From positions 1 to 36,092 of the forward strand of contig CACJOU010000011.1 in NCBI GenBank assembly GCA_902595145.1: a stretch of 36,092 nt of DNA. Direction: 5' to 3'. Source of the stretch: an uncultured SAR116 cluster alpha proteobacterium. Its GTDB lineage: Bacteria; Pseudomonadota; Alphaproteobacteria; Puniceispirillales; Marisalimonadaceae. The position numbers were made by a program, and so were the translations under genes. Of this stretch, positions 16,818 to 24,507 are shown one piece after another. Numbering within the stretch: position 1 is the stretch's first letter; every line of letters starts with the position of its first letter. A model generated the notes under the pieces. The model saw only the letters and a program-made list of their open reading frames with translations, had not been told where the DNA came from and searched no databases.

Positions 16818-17726
16818 ATGAGTGAACCGATAGCTTTTATTGGTCTTGGCGCAATGGGAGGACCAATGGCTCTCAATATTATAAAAAAGGGAACGAATTT
16901 ATCTGTTTATGACATAGAAAAAGAAAAGATGCAGCCCCACATCAAGTCAGGAGCTGTTCCAGGAAATAGTATTAAAGATACTGTCGAGGATGCAGAAATT
17001 ATTGTAACAATGTTGCCATCTACAGAAAATGTTAAATCCGTAATAACCGACCCTGATGGTGTTTTATCATTTATAAAGCCTGGATCGATTATATTAGATA
17101 TGAGTACAATTGCACCAACAGGAACAGATGAAATATATGAAATATGCAAACAAAAAGATATTGATTTTATAGATGCTCCAGTTGGCAGGTTAGTAAGTCA
17201 CGCAATCTCTGGTGATTCTCTTTTTATGGTAGGATGTGATAACGAGGGAGCTTTTAAAAAAATTGAACCATTACTTAATGCAATGGGAACCACTATTATA
17301 AGATGTGGGAAAGTTGGGTCAGGAATAAGAGCAAAAGTTGTAAATAATTTTCAAATACTAAGTATTGCTCAAATAACTGCTGAAGCCCTTACACTTGCTC
17401 AAAAAATTGGTTTAGATTTAAATACATTTAAAGAAGTGAATGCTGGAACAACTGCTAATAATGGACAGTTCCATATTAATTTTTTATCAAAAGTACTTAA
17501 AAATGATATTGAACCAGGGTTTACAATTGATCTTGCTCACAAAGACATGGGGTTAGCAATTGAGACGGCAAATAGTTTTAGAGTTGGTTTACCAGTTGGT
17601 TCATCAGTACAAGCAGTTTATGGTCAAGCAAGATCCGGTAAATTTGCTAAAAAAGATTTTAGCGCATTACTTGATTATGCTTGTGAACTTGCTGAAGTTG
17701 ATCCACCAAGAATTAAAAAAAGTTAA
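16818..17726 (+). CDS. Beta-hydroxyacid dehydrogenase family protein resembling sulfolactaldehyde reductase YihU
   Basis: A 302-residue member of the 3-hydroxyisobutyrate dehydrogenase family. NAD(P)-binding motif IGLGAMGGPMALN (8-20), catalytic Lys173 in GIRAKVVNNFQ, Asn176. Where most family members have DAPVSGG, this protein has DAPVGR with Arg124. E. coli YihU has VPVGR with Arg123 at the same place, and from memory that Arg contacts the substrate's sulfonate. The C-terminal FTIDLAHKDMGLAIETAN and VYGQARSGK also read much like YihU (FMIDLAHKDLGIALDVAN, VYSQARAAG). So an acidic three-carbon aldehyde such as 3-sulfolactaldehyde is a reasonable substrate guess; tartronate semialdehyde or 3-hydroxyisobutyrate remain possible. 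AGGGAG lies about 11 nt before the ATG. It points away from zwf and toward the SDR gene. Confidence 0.8.
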   Translation: MSEPIAFIGLGAMGGPMALNIIKKGTNLSVYDIEKEKMQPHIKSGAVPGNSIKDTVEDAEIIVTMLPSTENVKSVITDPDGVLSFIKPGSIILDMSTIAPTGTDEIYEICKQKDIDFIDAPVGRLVSHAISGDSLFMVGCDNEGAFKKIEPLLNAMGTTIIRCGKVGSGIRAKVVNNFQILSIAQITAEALTLAQKIGLDLNTFKEVNAGTTANNGQFHINFLSKVLKNDIEPGFTIDLAHKDMGLAIETANSFRVGLPVGSSVQAVYGQARSGKFAKKDFSALLDYACELAEVDPPRIKKS

Positions 17727-17743
17727 TTATCTTTCTTTTAAAT

Positions 17744-18517
17744 CTATACTACAGGACACAAACCACCATCTAAATTAATAGCAGTTCCTGTAATATATGA
17801 ACTTCTTTTAGAAGATAGAAATGCAACTAGGTTGGCGTAGTCAATTTCCTCACCAACCATACCCATAGGAACTTTTTTTGATAGTTCATTATAAAAGTCC
17901 TCTATACTTCCTGATCCAGCTCTACGTTCCCATTGAGCACTTTTAATTAGTCCAATACATATTGCGTTAACTCTTATTTGATCTTTTGCATATTGATTAG
18001 CAAGAGATTTTGTCAAGTTTATACCAGCAGCTCTAGTAACAGTAGTTGGTAATGATCCAGCATTAGGGGCTTTTCCGCCTCCAATTGTAGCATTTATTAT
18101 AACTCCACCATTATTTGATTTCATATAAGGTATTGCTAAACGACACATTCTTATCGTAGACATTAATTTTAGATTTATATCATCTTCCCAGTTTTTATCA
18201 GTTACATCCTCAAAAAGTGCAGCAGCCGATGCTCCAGCATTGTTGACTAATACGTCAATTTTCTTGAACCTAGCGATAGTTTCCTCAACTAGTTTTTTAC
18301 AATCTTCTGCAATACTTACATCTGCTTTAATCGGAATAACTTCATTACCTGTTTTTTCTGTAATTATTTTAGCTTTTTCGTTTAAATAATCCCCTCTTCT
18401 TCCACAAATTACAACATGTGCTTCTTCAGATGATAATAATTCAGCTGATGCGTAACCCAAACCATCACTTCCACCAGTGATTAATATTACTTTATCTTTT
18501 AGGCCTAAATCGTACAT
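17744..18517 (-). CDS. Short-chain dehydrogenase/reductase family protein with altered active site
   Basis: A 257-residue SDR-fold protein. The cofactor motif TGGSDGLG (14-21), the NNAG motif (92-95) and a normal Rossmann layout are present, as is the C-terminal ITGTAINLDGG. The catalytic YxxxK is not: the aligned segment reads PTTVTRAAGINLTKSLA, placing Thr158 where Tyr should be and Arg162 where Lys should be; the usual Ser strand reads INATIGGG. The DNA in this stretch reads in frame without ambiguity. It may have lost oxidoreductase activity or use a different mechanism. It is the last gene of a minus-strand run with the Gfo/Idh/MocA and ComDE-like genes, 22 bp after the former, and converges on the YihU-like gene. 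Confidence 0.82.
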   Translation of the reverse strand: MYDLGLKDKVILITGGSDGLGYASAELLSSEEAHVVICGRRGDYLNEKAKIITEKTGNEVIPIKADVSIAEDCKKLVEETIARFKKIDVLVNNAGASAAALFEDVTDKNWEDDINLKLMSTIRMCRLAIPYMKSNNGGVIINATIGGGKAPNAGSLPTTVTRAAGINLTKSLANQYAKDQIRVNAICIGLIKSAQWERRAGSGSIEDFYNELSKKVPMGMVGEEIDYANLVAFLSSKRSSYITGTAINLDGGLCPVV

Positions 18518-18539
18518 GTCATTTCTCCAAATTTTATGA

Positions 18540-19583
18540 TTATATCTTAACTATACTATTTAATTTAGCTGACTCAAGAATTGAAAGTGCTACCTTAAGT
18601 GTTCTTTTTGCGTCAGAAGCATTTGTAATGGGGTCCACTTTTTTATTTATCACATCAATGAAATGGTTGATTTGGGAAATGTAAGGATCCACTTCATCGA
18701 AATCATAATTAAAGCTCTCTAATTCACTTTTCCAATTGTCTCTATCATTTTTGTAACTCCAGAGCTTAAGATTTGGAAATTCTAATGAGCCTTGTGTACC
18801 AACTATTCTAAGATTATTTTCTTTAAGATGAGGCAAATATATATTTTCGCCCGTTCCAGTCTCCCAAGACCAAGGAGAAGTACCACTATCACTAATTAAA
18901 AAATTACCTATCAGCCCTTTTTCAAACTTTAGATTTGTAGAAACAATATCTTCTTTTTCAAAATTATTTATATTATTTGATGAGAATGCCGAAACCTCTG
19001 TAATTTCTCCAAATATAAATCTTAGATAATCAATGTCATGAATAAGATTAGTTATTACAGGACCAGCGCTAATTTCTTTTCTCCATTCAGGTAAAAAATA
19101 TTCTTCATCTTTTCGAAGCGCCCAAATTCCAGATAGCCCAATAACTTTTCCAATTCTTTTTTCATGAATAATTTCTTTTGTTTTTAACACTGTTGGATTA
19201 AATCTTCTTTGATGACCAACTAAAACTGAACAATTATTTATTTGTGCAATCTTTTCAATTTGCTCCGCTTCAGATGATGTGGCTGAAATAGGTTTTTCAA
19301 TCAAAACGTCTAATCCTAAATTCAGCGCTGATATTGCATTTTCATGGTGCATAATAGTAGGTGTAGAAATAATAACACCATCTACTTTAATAGATTTTTT
19401 TAATTCATTAAGATCATCAAATATTGATATTTTATTATAATTACAAAATGATCTTGCGTCTTCAGTTAAGTCAACTATTCCACATAGCTTCACATTATCT
19501 ATTGTATTTATAGCCATTAAATGGCGCTTACCAATAGTTCCTATGCCCATGATGGCAAGATTAATCATTTGATTATTTTGCAT
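18540..19583 (-). CDS. Gfo/Idh/MocA family oxidoreductase
   Basis: A 347-residue NAD(P)-dependent oxidoreductase of the glucose-fructose oxidoreductase / inositol dehydrogenase family. The N-terminal Rossmann motif is IMGIGTIGKRH (about 10-20) and the family signature is VLIEKPISA (about 92-100), whose Lys lies in the active site. GHQRRFNPTV follows, and ITNLIHDIDYLRFIFGE (about 175-191) holds the usual catalytic His/Asp region. Members oxidise sugars, inositols or related polyols; the substrate is open. The ATG overlaps the stop of the ComE-like gene by one base (TAATG), so the gene is tightly coupled to that decarboxylase. A second ATG at codon 6 is a possible start. Confidence 0.87.
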   Translation of the reverse strand: MQNNQMINLAIMGIGTIGKRHLMAINTIDNVKLCGIVDLTEDARSFCNYNKISIFDDLNELKKSIKVDGVIISTPTIMHHENAISALNLGLDVLIEKPISATSSEAEQIEKIAQINNCSVLVGHQRRFNPTVLKTKEIIHEKRIGKVIGLSGIWALRKDEEYFLPEWRKEISAGPVITNLIHDIDYLRFIFGEITEVSAFSSNNINNFEKEDIVSTNLKFEKGLIGNFLISDSGTSPWSWETGTGENIYLPHLKENNLRIVGTQGSLEFPNLKLWSYKNDRDNWKSELESFNYDFDEVDPYISQINHFIDVINKKVDPITNASDAKRTLKVALSILESAKLNSIVKI

Positions 19584-20152
19584 TATGATTTAAGAGTGCT
19601 CATAAATCTGTTTATTGAAACCGATCCATCAAATGAATGTGGGAAAACCAAAGGTGTTGCCTTTGCTTGACATTTTGCAACAACAAGTGAAGGACCTTCT
19701 TCTTCATAAATAGTTTTTATCAACCTATCATAATCTTTTTCATTTTTTATTGTATAAGAGTTAGAGATCCCTGATCCTTTAGCCACGATTTCAAGATCTG
19801 TTTTTCCAGCAGTTGCGGTAGGTTGACTTCCTGTTTCAACATAAGATTCATTGTCCATAACCACAATAGTAAGGTTCGTAACTGGATGATTTGCGACTGT
19901 AGCAATTGAACCAAGGCTCATTAGAGTATCTCCGTCTCCGGTAAACAAAAGAATTCTCAAATCTGGCTGTGCCATAGCTAACCCTAATGCAAAAGGTATT
20001 GCCTGCCCCATTGCTCCAATAAAACCAAAATTCGCTTTATCATCCCCACCAGACATTAAATCCCATGTTGAAGTTCCTAGACCGCTAACAACTCTAAGGT
20101 TTGATTGTCTATTTTTTAAAATTTTTTGAACAAAAGGTCTTCTTTCAATCAT
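19583..20152 (-). CDS. ThDP-dependent decarboxylase beta subunit (sulfopyruvate decarboxylase ComE-like)
   Basis: A 189-residue protein made only of the pyrophosphate-binding half of a thiamin-diphosphate enzyme. The ThDP/Mg motif starts at GDGD (72-75) and ends at Asn101 (DNESY), spaced as expected. The N-terminal VVSGLGTSTWDL and GFIGAMGQAIPFALGLAMAQP are the pattern of ComE-like beta subunits and of the C-terminal half of phosphonopyruvate decarboxylase. Together with the alpha subunit encoded 5 bp upstream it should form an active decarboxylase of a 3-substituted pyruvate. Sulfopyruvate (giving sulfoacetaldehyde) is one candidate, phosphonopyruvate another. No sulfoacetaldehyde acetyltransferase (xsc) or phosphonate gene is visible nearby, so the substrate is not settled. 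Confidence 0.78.
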   Translation of the reverse strand: MIERRPFVQKILKNRQSNLRVVSGLGTSTWDLMSGGDDKANFGFIGAMGQAIPFALGLAMAQPDLRILLFTGDGDTLMSLGSIATVANHPVTNLTIVVMDNESYVETGSQPTATAGKTDLEIVAKGSGISNSYTIKNEKDYDRLIKTIYEEEGPSLVVAKCQAKATPLVFPHSFDGSVSINRFMSTLKS

Positions 20153-20157
20153 AATAT

Positions 20158-20685
20158 TTATCCATTTTTAAATTGTTTTGCGCCAATCATTTTTTGAGAT
20201 AACAAAACTGCTGCAGAACGATTGGTATTAAATGCAAATCTTGCAGCAGCGTCCACTGTTGACCCGACTTCTTCTTTATAATCAGCTCTAAAAACTTTAA
20301 CGTCCATCGCTTCCAAAACTTTTGGAGTTCCTAATCCCATTGGAACTTGCCATGGAACAAATTCTCCCCATTCACCTCTCATAGAAACTAAAGTTAAGAA
20401 TGGGATTCTACAAATATTTGGTAAAGCAAGTGCATTTATACAATTGCCTACACCACTTGACTGCATTAGCAGTGCGCTTTTTCTACCTCCAGCAAATGCG
20501 CCACAAGATAAACCAACTCCATCTTGTTCAGTTGTAAGTGTTACAACATCAATTTCATTATCTTTTTCACACAGATTTATTAGAGGTGTATGTCCAGCAT
20601 CAGGAACATGAGAAACCATTGTAATTTCTAATTCTTTGAAAACTTTATAAATATCATTACGCCAGTCTTTAATCGCACCCTCCAT
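20158..20685 (-). CDS. ThDP-dependent decarboxylase alpha subunit (sulfopyruvate decarboxylase ComD-like)
   Basis: A 175-residue protein made of the pyrimidine-binding half of a ThDP enzyme. The activating Glu is Glu53 in TLTTEQDGVGLSCGAFAGG, and LLMQSSGVGNCINALALPN (about 73-91) and SMRGEWGEFVPWQVPMG (about 100-116) are hallmarks of the ComD-like alpha subunits. In two-subunit enzymes of this type the active site forms between this chain and the ComE-like chain. It is the first gene of the minus-strand run alpha-beta-Gfo/Idh/MocA-SDR and lies divergent from a plus-strand SDR gene over 155 bp. The intact gene pair makes a functional enzyme likely. Confidence 0.78.
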   Translation of the reverse strand: MEGAIKDWRNDIYKVFKELEITMVSHVPDAGHTPLINLCEKDNEIDVVTLTTEQDGVGLSCGAFAGGRKSALLMQSSGVGNCINALALPNICRIPFLTLVSMRGEWGEFVPWQVPMGLGTPKVLEAMDVKVFRADYKEEVGSTVDAAARFAFNTNRSAAVLLSQKMIGAKQFKNG

Positions 20686-20723
20686 AGTTTAATCCGTTTG
20701 TTTGTAATGAGAATAATGTTAAA

Positions 20724-20752
20724 TTGTAATTAAAAAAATTCAAGTTTATACA
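20724..20752 (+). promoter_or_regulatory. Candidate sigma-70 promoter for the SDR-EamA pair
   Basis: TTGTAA (20724-20729) and TATACA (20747-20752) are 17 bp apart in the gap between the divergent ComD-like and SDR genes, giving a leader of about 80 nt for the SDR. Just downstream, TACAT (20749-20753) and ATGTA (20763-20767) form a short inverted repeat across the expected start point, a possible operator half-site pair but only 5 bp long. Confidence 0.35.
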
Positions 20753-20840
20753 TTAGTGTAGTATGTAAAATTATGTAACTATTTTTTCGTAGAATTTTTA
20801 GAAATCATTTTAACAATTTACTTATAGGGAATAATTTTAA

Positions 20841-21587
20841 ATGTCAGAAAATAAAGGAAAAGTTGCTATAGTCACTGGTGCTGCTAAAAATATTGGCAGA
20901 GCAACTTGTGATAGTCTTTCGAAGTTAGGCTTTAATGTTTTAGTCCACGCAAACTCTGACAAAGAGGGTGCTATGGAAACACTAGAAATTGTGAAAAAAA
21001 ATGGAGTTAATGCTGATATTTTCATTGGTGACTTAACGAACAAAGATACATCACGTCATCTAGTAGATGCTGGATCAAAATTAGGTAATGTTTCGATTTT
21101 AGTAAATAATGCATCACAAAGAGAGTTCAATAAATTTGATGATATGTCATTTGATCAATGGAGATTTGTATTATCTATTAATCTAGATACATTATTTCAT
21201 ACTTGTAAGGCAGTAATTCCAGAAATGAAAAAAAATAATTGGGGAAGAATTATAAATCTTGGAGGATTGTCAGCACATATCAGTGCAATAGGAAGAGCCC
21301 ATGTTATAACATCAAAGTCAGCAGTAGTTGGTTTTTCAAGAGCTTTAGCAATGGAATATGCTGAGGTGGGTATTACTGTTAATACAGTTGTACCAGGGTT
21401 GATTGATACCGTTAGAGGTGTTTCTGCAGGAAGAAGCCTTGTACATCCATCTCATTCAAATCCTCCTATTGGAAGAAAAGGTTATCCTGTTGAAGTAGCT
21501 ACTATGATTTCTAATTTATGTGGTCCTAATTCTGATTTTATAACTGGACAAACAATTCATGTTAATGGTGGAAGTTATTTTCCGTAA
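20841..21587 (+). CDS. Short-chain dehydrogenase/reductase family protein lacking the catalytic Tyr
   Basis: A 248-residue classical-length SDR. TGAAKNIG (12-19) binds NAD(P), the usual NNAG reads NNAS (89-92), and the active-site Ser is probably Ser144 in NLGGLSAH. Lys159 is present in RAHVITSKSAVVGFSRALA, but the Tyr four residues before it is Val155, preceded by His154. The C-terminus PNSDFITGQTIHVNGGSYFP is normal. I recall a group of SDRs with RAHVV(T/A)AK at this place, so this may be a subfamily with another proton donor, perhaps the His. Divergent from the decarboxylase operon and 11 bp upstream of an EamA transporter, it probably belongs to the same metabolic group. Confidence 0.83.
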   Translation: MSENKGKVAIVTGAAKNIGRATCDSLSKLGFNVLVHANSDKEGAMETLEIVKKNGVNADIFIGDLTNKDTSRHLVDAGSKLGNVSILVNNASQREFNKFDDMSFDQWRFVLSINLDTLFHTCKAVIPEMKKNNWGRIINLGGLSAHISAIGRAHVITSKSAVVGFSRALAMEYAEVGITVNTVVPGLIDTVRGVSAGRSLVHPSHSNPPIGRKGYPVEVATMISNLCGPNSDFITGQTIHVNGGSYFP

Positions 21588-21598
21588 AATATTAAACA

Positions 21599-22501
21599 AT
21601 GAATAATATAAAAAATAGACCAGTTGATTTTCTAGCTGCATCTTTTTTAATAATATTTTCAATTTTATTGGGCTTAAACCAAGTTATGGTTAAGTTAGTT
21701 AACGAAGGTATGCATCCAGTTTTTCAGGTAGCCTTACGATCCACTTTTGCAATCTTTCCAATTTTAATTTATTGCTACATTTTAAAAAAGAAAATTATCA
21801 TTAATAACGGTAGTTTAATACCTGGCATTATTGCAGGGATATTATTTGCAATAGAGTTTATATTTTTGTTTACAGCCTTAGACTACTCAACAGTCACACG
21901 CGTATCATTAATTTTTTATACAATGCCTGTGTGGCTTACTTTAGCTGCACATTTTTTAATAGAAAATGATAAACTCAATTTAAATAAAATATTAGGTTTA
22001 ATAATTGCATTAGTAGGATTATTTCTAGCTGTTTATGAACCAACTACTGGTTATGATGCATCACAATTCTATGGAGATGCATATTCATTACTGGCAAGTC
22101 TATGCTGGGCAACAATAGCGATAATGCTGAAAACTACGCGTCTTTCAAACGCGACACCTGAAACACAACTATTATATCAACTAGTTGTTTCTGGAATTAT
22201 TTTATTACCTTTATCAATGCAGTTAAATGATTACGTTAGAAATATCAATCTAGATTTAATATTAATTTTTTCTTTTCAAGTAATTGTAATTATGTGTATG
22301 GGGTTTATTGGATGGTTATGGATAATGTCAAGATACTCTGCAAGTAGCACTAGTTCGTTTGCATTTTTAACACCAATATTTGGCGTGTTATTTGGGTGGT
22401 TAATTATGGATGATCCAATAAATGAACAAATTTACTTATCTTTATTTTTTACTTGTCTTGGCATCTATCTAATAAATAAAAGGGGGTCAAAATCAATCTG
22501 A
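21599..22501 (+). CDS. EamA/DMT family transporter
   Basis: A 300-residue protein with about ten hydrophobic segments in two EamA repeats. The first repeat ends TVTRVSLIFYTMPVWLTLAAHFLIENDKLNLNKILGLIIALVGLFLAV (about 98-145), and the second SSTSSFAFLTPIFGVLFGWLIMDDPINEQIYLSLFFTCLGIYLI, both standard for the family. The ATG is 11 bp after the SDR stop, so the two are co-transcribed. It may move a substrate or product of the neighbouring reductase/decarboxylase genes. Its last 9 bp overlap the end of the convergent DEAD-box helicase gene. Confidence 0.88.
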   Translation: MNNIKNRPVDFLAASFLIIFSILLGLNQVMVKLVNEGMHPVFQVALRSTFAIFPILIYCYILKKKIIINNGSLIPGIIAGILFAIEFIFLFTALDYSTVTRVSLIFYTMPVWLTLAAHFLIENDKLNLNKILGLIIALVGLFLAVYEPTTGYDASQFYGDAYSLLASLCWATIAIMLKTTRLSNATPETQLLYQLVVSGIILLPLSMQLNDYVRNINLDLILIFSFQVIVIMCMGFIGWLWIMSRYSASSTSSFAFLTPIFGVLFGWLIMDDPINEQIYLSLFFTCLGIYLINKRGSKSI

Positions 22502-24349
22502 CATTTTTGATTTTTTGTTCTTAACTCTAATTTTTTTGGATCTTTTATTATTTTTTTTATCCTTGCTTAGTTTAGAAGTATCACTCCCAGGCTTGGATCT
22601 TTTTTCTATTTTTTTCCACCTATCAGATTTTCTTTTACCTTTGAAATCAATATTTTTAGGTTTATTCAATCCCTCTTCATCGTTATCTTTTAAAAATAAT
22701 TTTGAACTTCTTCTTTTTTTATTTTGTGTTGGTTGAAATGTTGCTTTATCAAGTTTTGGCGGCTTTTTTAATAATTTTACCATAATATGTCGTTCTATTG
22801 GCTTTTTATCATTTACAAACTTAAGCAATGAATTAGAGGTTTGTTCTGAAATTTCGACATAAGTGACTTTTGTTTGTATTTTAATAGAACCAATATCTCT
22901 TTTTGAGAGATTTCCAGCTTTACAGAGCATTGCTACTAACCATCTTGGTTCAGCTGTATCATCTCGCCCAACCGACAACTCAAACCATACACTTTTAGTA
23001 AAAGAAGAATTTTGTAAGTTTTTATCTCTTTTATCGGAAGGATTTTTTAAATCTTCTGGAACAGATAAATCCTTGCTAACTAGTCTGTAGTATGCAACCG
23101 CAAGCTGATTAATTGTTTTTTTTGAAATTAATTCATCTACAAAATCTTGCTCTTCTGCTTCTATTAGATCTTCAAAAATTTTATTTTCTAGAATTCTTTT
23201 TTTATCTTCAATTAAAATTTCTTCTCTAGTTGGAGGCAAAGTCCAATGAGGCTTTATATTTGCTTGACCAAATAAACGTTCAGCAGTTCTATTTCTATTT
23301 TGAGGTACAAGAATTACACAAACACCTTTTCTTCCAGCTCTTCCTGTTCTTCCACTTCTATGAAGTAATGTATCTGACGTTCTTGGTATATCCGCATGAA
23401 TGACTAAATCAAGATTTGGTAAATCAAGTCCCCTAGCTGCTACATCTGTAGCAACACACACCCTTGCTTTTGAAGATCTCATTGATTGTAAAGCCATATT
23501 TCTTTCGTTTTGGCTTAATTCACCTGAAAGAGCTACTGCAGAAATACCTCTGTTTGTTAAACGACTAGTCATATGATTTACAGCCATTCTAGTAGCACAA
23601 AAAATTATAGAATTTGTAGCTTCGTAATATCGAAGGGTATTAATAATAGCATTTTCTTGATCACTTGATACAATTTTGAATGCTTTATATTCAATATCAA
23701 CATGTTGTGCATCAGATTTACCAATAGTTATTCTAACAGCATCTTTTTGATAATCTTTTGCAAGTTTAGCAATGGGTTTTGGAACAGTTGCTGAAAACAT
23801 TAAAGTCTGTTTTTTTTCAGGTGTTGTATCCAAAATAGCTTCTAAATCTTCTTTGAAACCCATGTCTAACATCTCATCAGCTTCGTCAAGAACAACAGTT
23901 TTAATATCCTGTAGTTTTAATTTTTGACCTTCTATATGATCTCTTAATCTTCCAGGAGTGCCTACAACAATATTAGGCTTCATCTCTAAGTTTCTTTTTT
24001 CAGCACGTATATCCATTCCTCCAACACAAGAAATAATCTTTGCATCACAACTTTTCAGAAACCAAGTTAATTCATTTTTTACTTGCAGAGCTAATTCTCG
24101 AGTAGGAACAATAATAAGTGCTTGAGGTAGTTTTGATTTTTTAAAATAAGTATCTTTACCAAGTATATTTTCTACTATTGAAAAACCAAAGGCTATTGTT
24201 TTACCTGATCCAGTTTGTGCAGAAACTAATAAATCTAATCCTGAATAATTATTTTTTATAACTTCTTCTTGAACGGGCGTTAATTTTTCATAACCTCTTT
24301 GGATCATGGCCTCGGCTATAGCATCAGGAATTCCAGAATTTTTCAACAT
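22493..24349 (-). CDS. deaD: DEAD-box RNA helicase with DbpA-type RNA-binding domain (DeaD/CsdA-like)
   Basis: A 618-residue ATP-dependent RNA helicase. Q motif GYEKLTPVQ (about 19-27), motif I AQTGSGKT, Ia PTRELALQ, II DEAD, III SAT, V ARGLDLP and VI HRSGRTGRAGRKG are all intact over residues 1-360. After a helical linker comes a DbpA-type RNA-binding domain (FELSVGRDDTAEPRWLVAMLCKAGNLSKRDIGSIKI, about 465-500). The last 90 residues are a Lys/Arg/Ser-rich tail of the kind that binds RNA non-specifically. DeaD/CsdA proteins help ribosome assembly and mRNA turnover in the cold. The gene is monocistronic, with a 158-bp AT-rich leader region shared with the divergent flavoprotein gene. Confidence 0.92.
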   Translation of the reverse strand: MLKNSGIPDAIAEAMIQRGYEKLTPVQEEVIKNNYSGLDLLVSAQTGSGKTIAFGFSIVENILGKDTYFKKSKLPQALIIVPTRELALQVKNELTWFLKSCDAKIISCVGGMDIRAEKRNLEMKPNIVVGTPGRLRDHIEGQKLKLQDIKTVVLDEADEMLDMGFKEDLEAILDTTPEKKQTLMFSATVPKPIAKLAKDYQKDAVRITIGKSDAQHVDIEYKAFKIVSSDQENAIINTLRYYEATNSIIFCATRMAVNHMTSRLTNRGISAVALSGELSQNERNMALQSMRSSKARVCVATDVAARGLDLPNLDLVIHADIPRTSDTLLHRSGRTGRAGRKGVCVILVPQNRNRTAERLFGQANIKPHWTLPPTREEILIEDKKRILENKIFEDLIEAEEQDFVDELISKKTINQLAVAYYRLVSKDLSVPEDLKNPSDKRDKNLQNSSFTKSVWFELSVGRDDTAEPRWLVAMLCKAGNLSKRDIGSIKIQTKVTYVEISEQTSNSLLKFVNDKKPIERHIMVKLLKKPPKLDKATFQPTQNKKRRSSKLFLKDNDEEGLNKPKNIDFKGKRKSDRWKKIEKRSKPGSDTSKLSKDKKNNKRSKKIRVKNKKSKMSD

Positions 24350-24438
24350 GATCGACTTTCAGATTTAAGAGACATTGTAAGAAATACATTCTATATTTCT
24401 TTAAAATTAACTAGATTGTTGTTTTAGTCTTCAATATC

Positions 24439-24466
24439 AATAAAGTAAAGCATTAGAAACTTTATT
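24439..24466. repeat. Hairpin-forming inverted repeat in the helicase/flavoprotein gap
   Basis: AATAAAGT (24439-24446) and ACTTTATT (24459-24466) form a perfect 8-bp inverted repeat with a 12-nt loop in the 158-bp gap between the divergent deaD-like and flavoprotein genes. It could be an operator or part of a leader structure. No T-run follows, so it is not a terminator. Chance is possible in AT-rich sequence. Confidence 0.22.
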
Positions 24467-24507
24467 TAGATTAACACTTATATTAAATAATAAAGAAATA
24501 ATTGAAA

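Noticed and set aside
22515-23090. Plus-strand open frames opposite the RNA helicase C-terminus
   Set aside because: Leu/Phe-rich translation arises from the complement of the Lys/Arg-rich tail; no start signal or family match.
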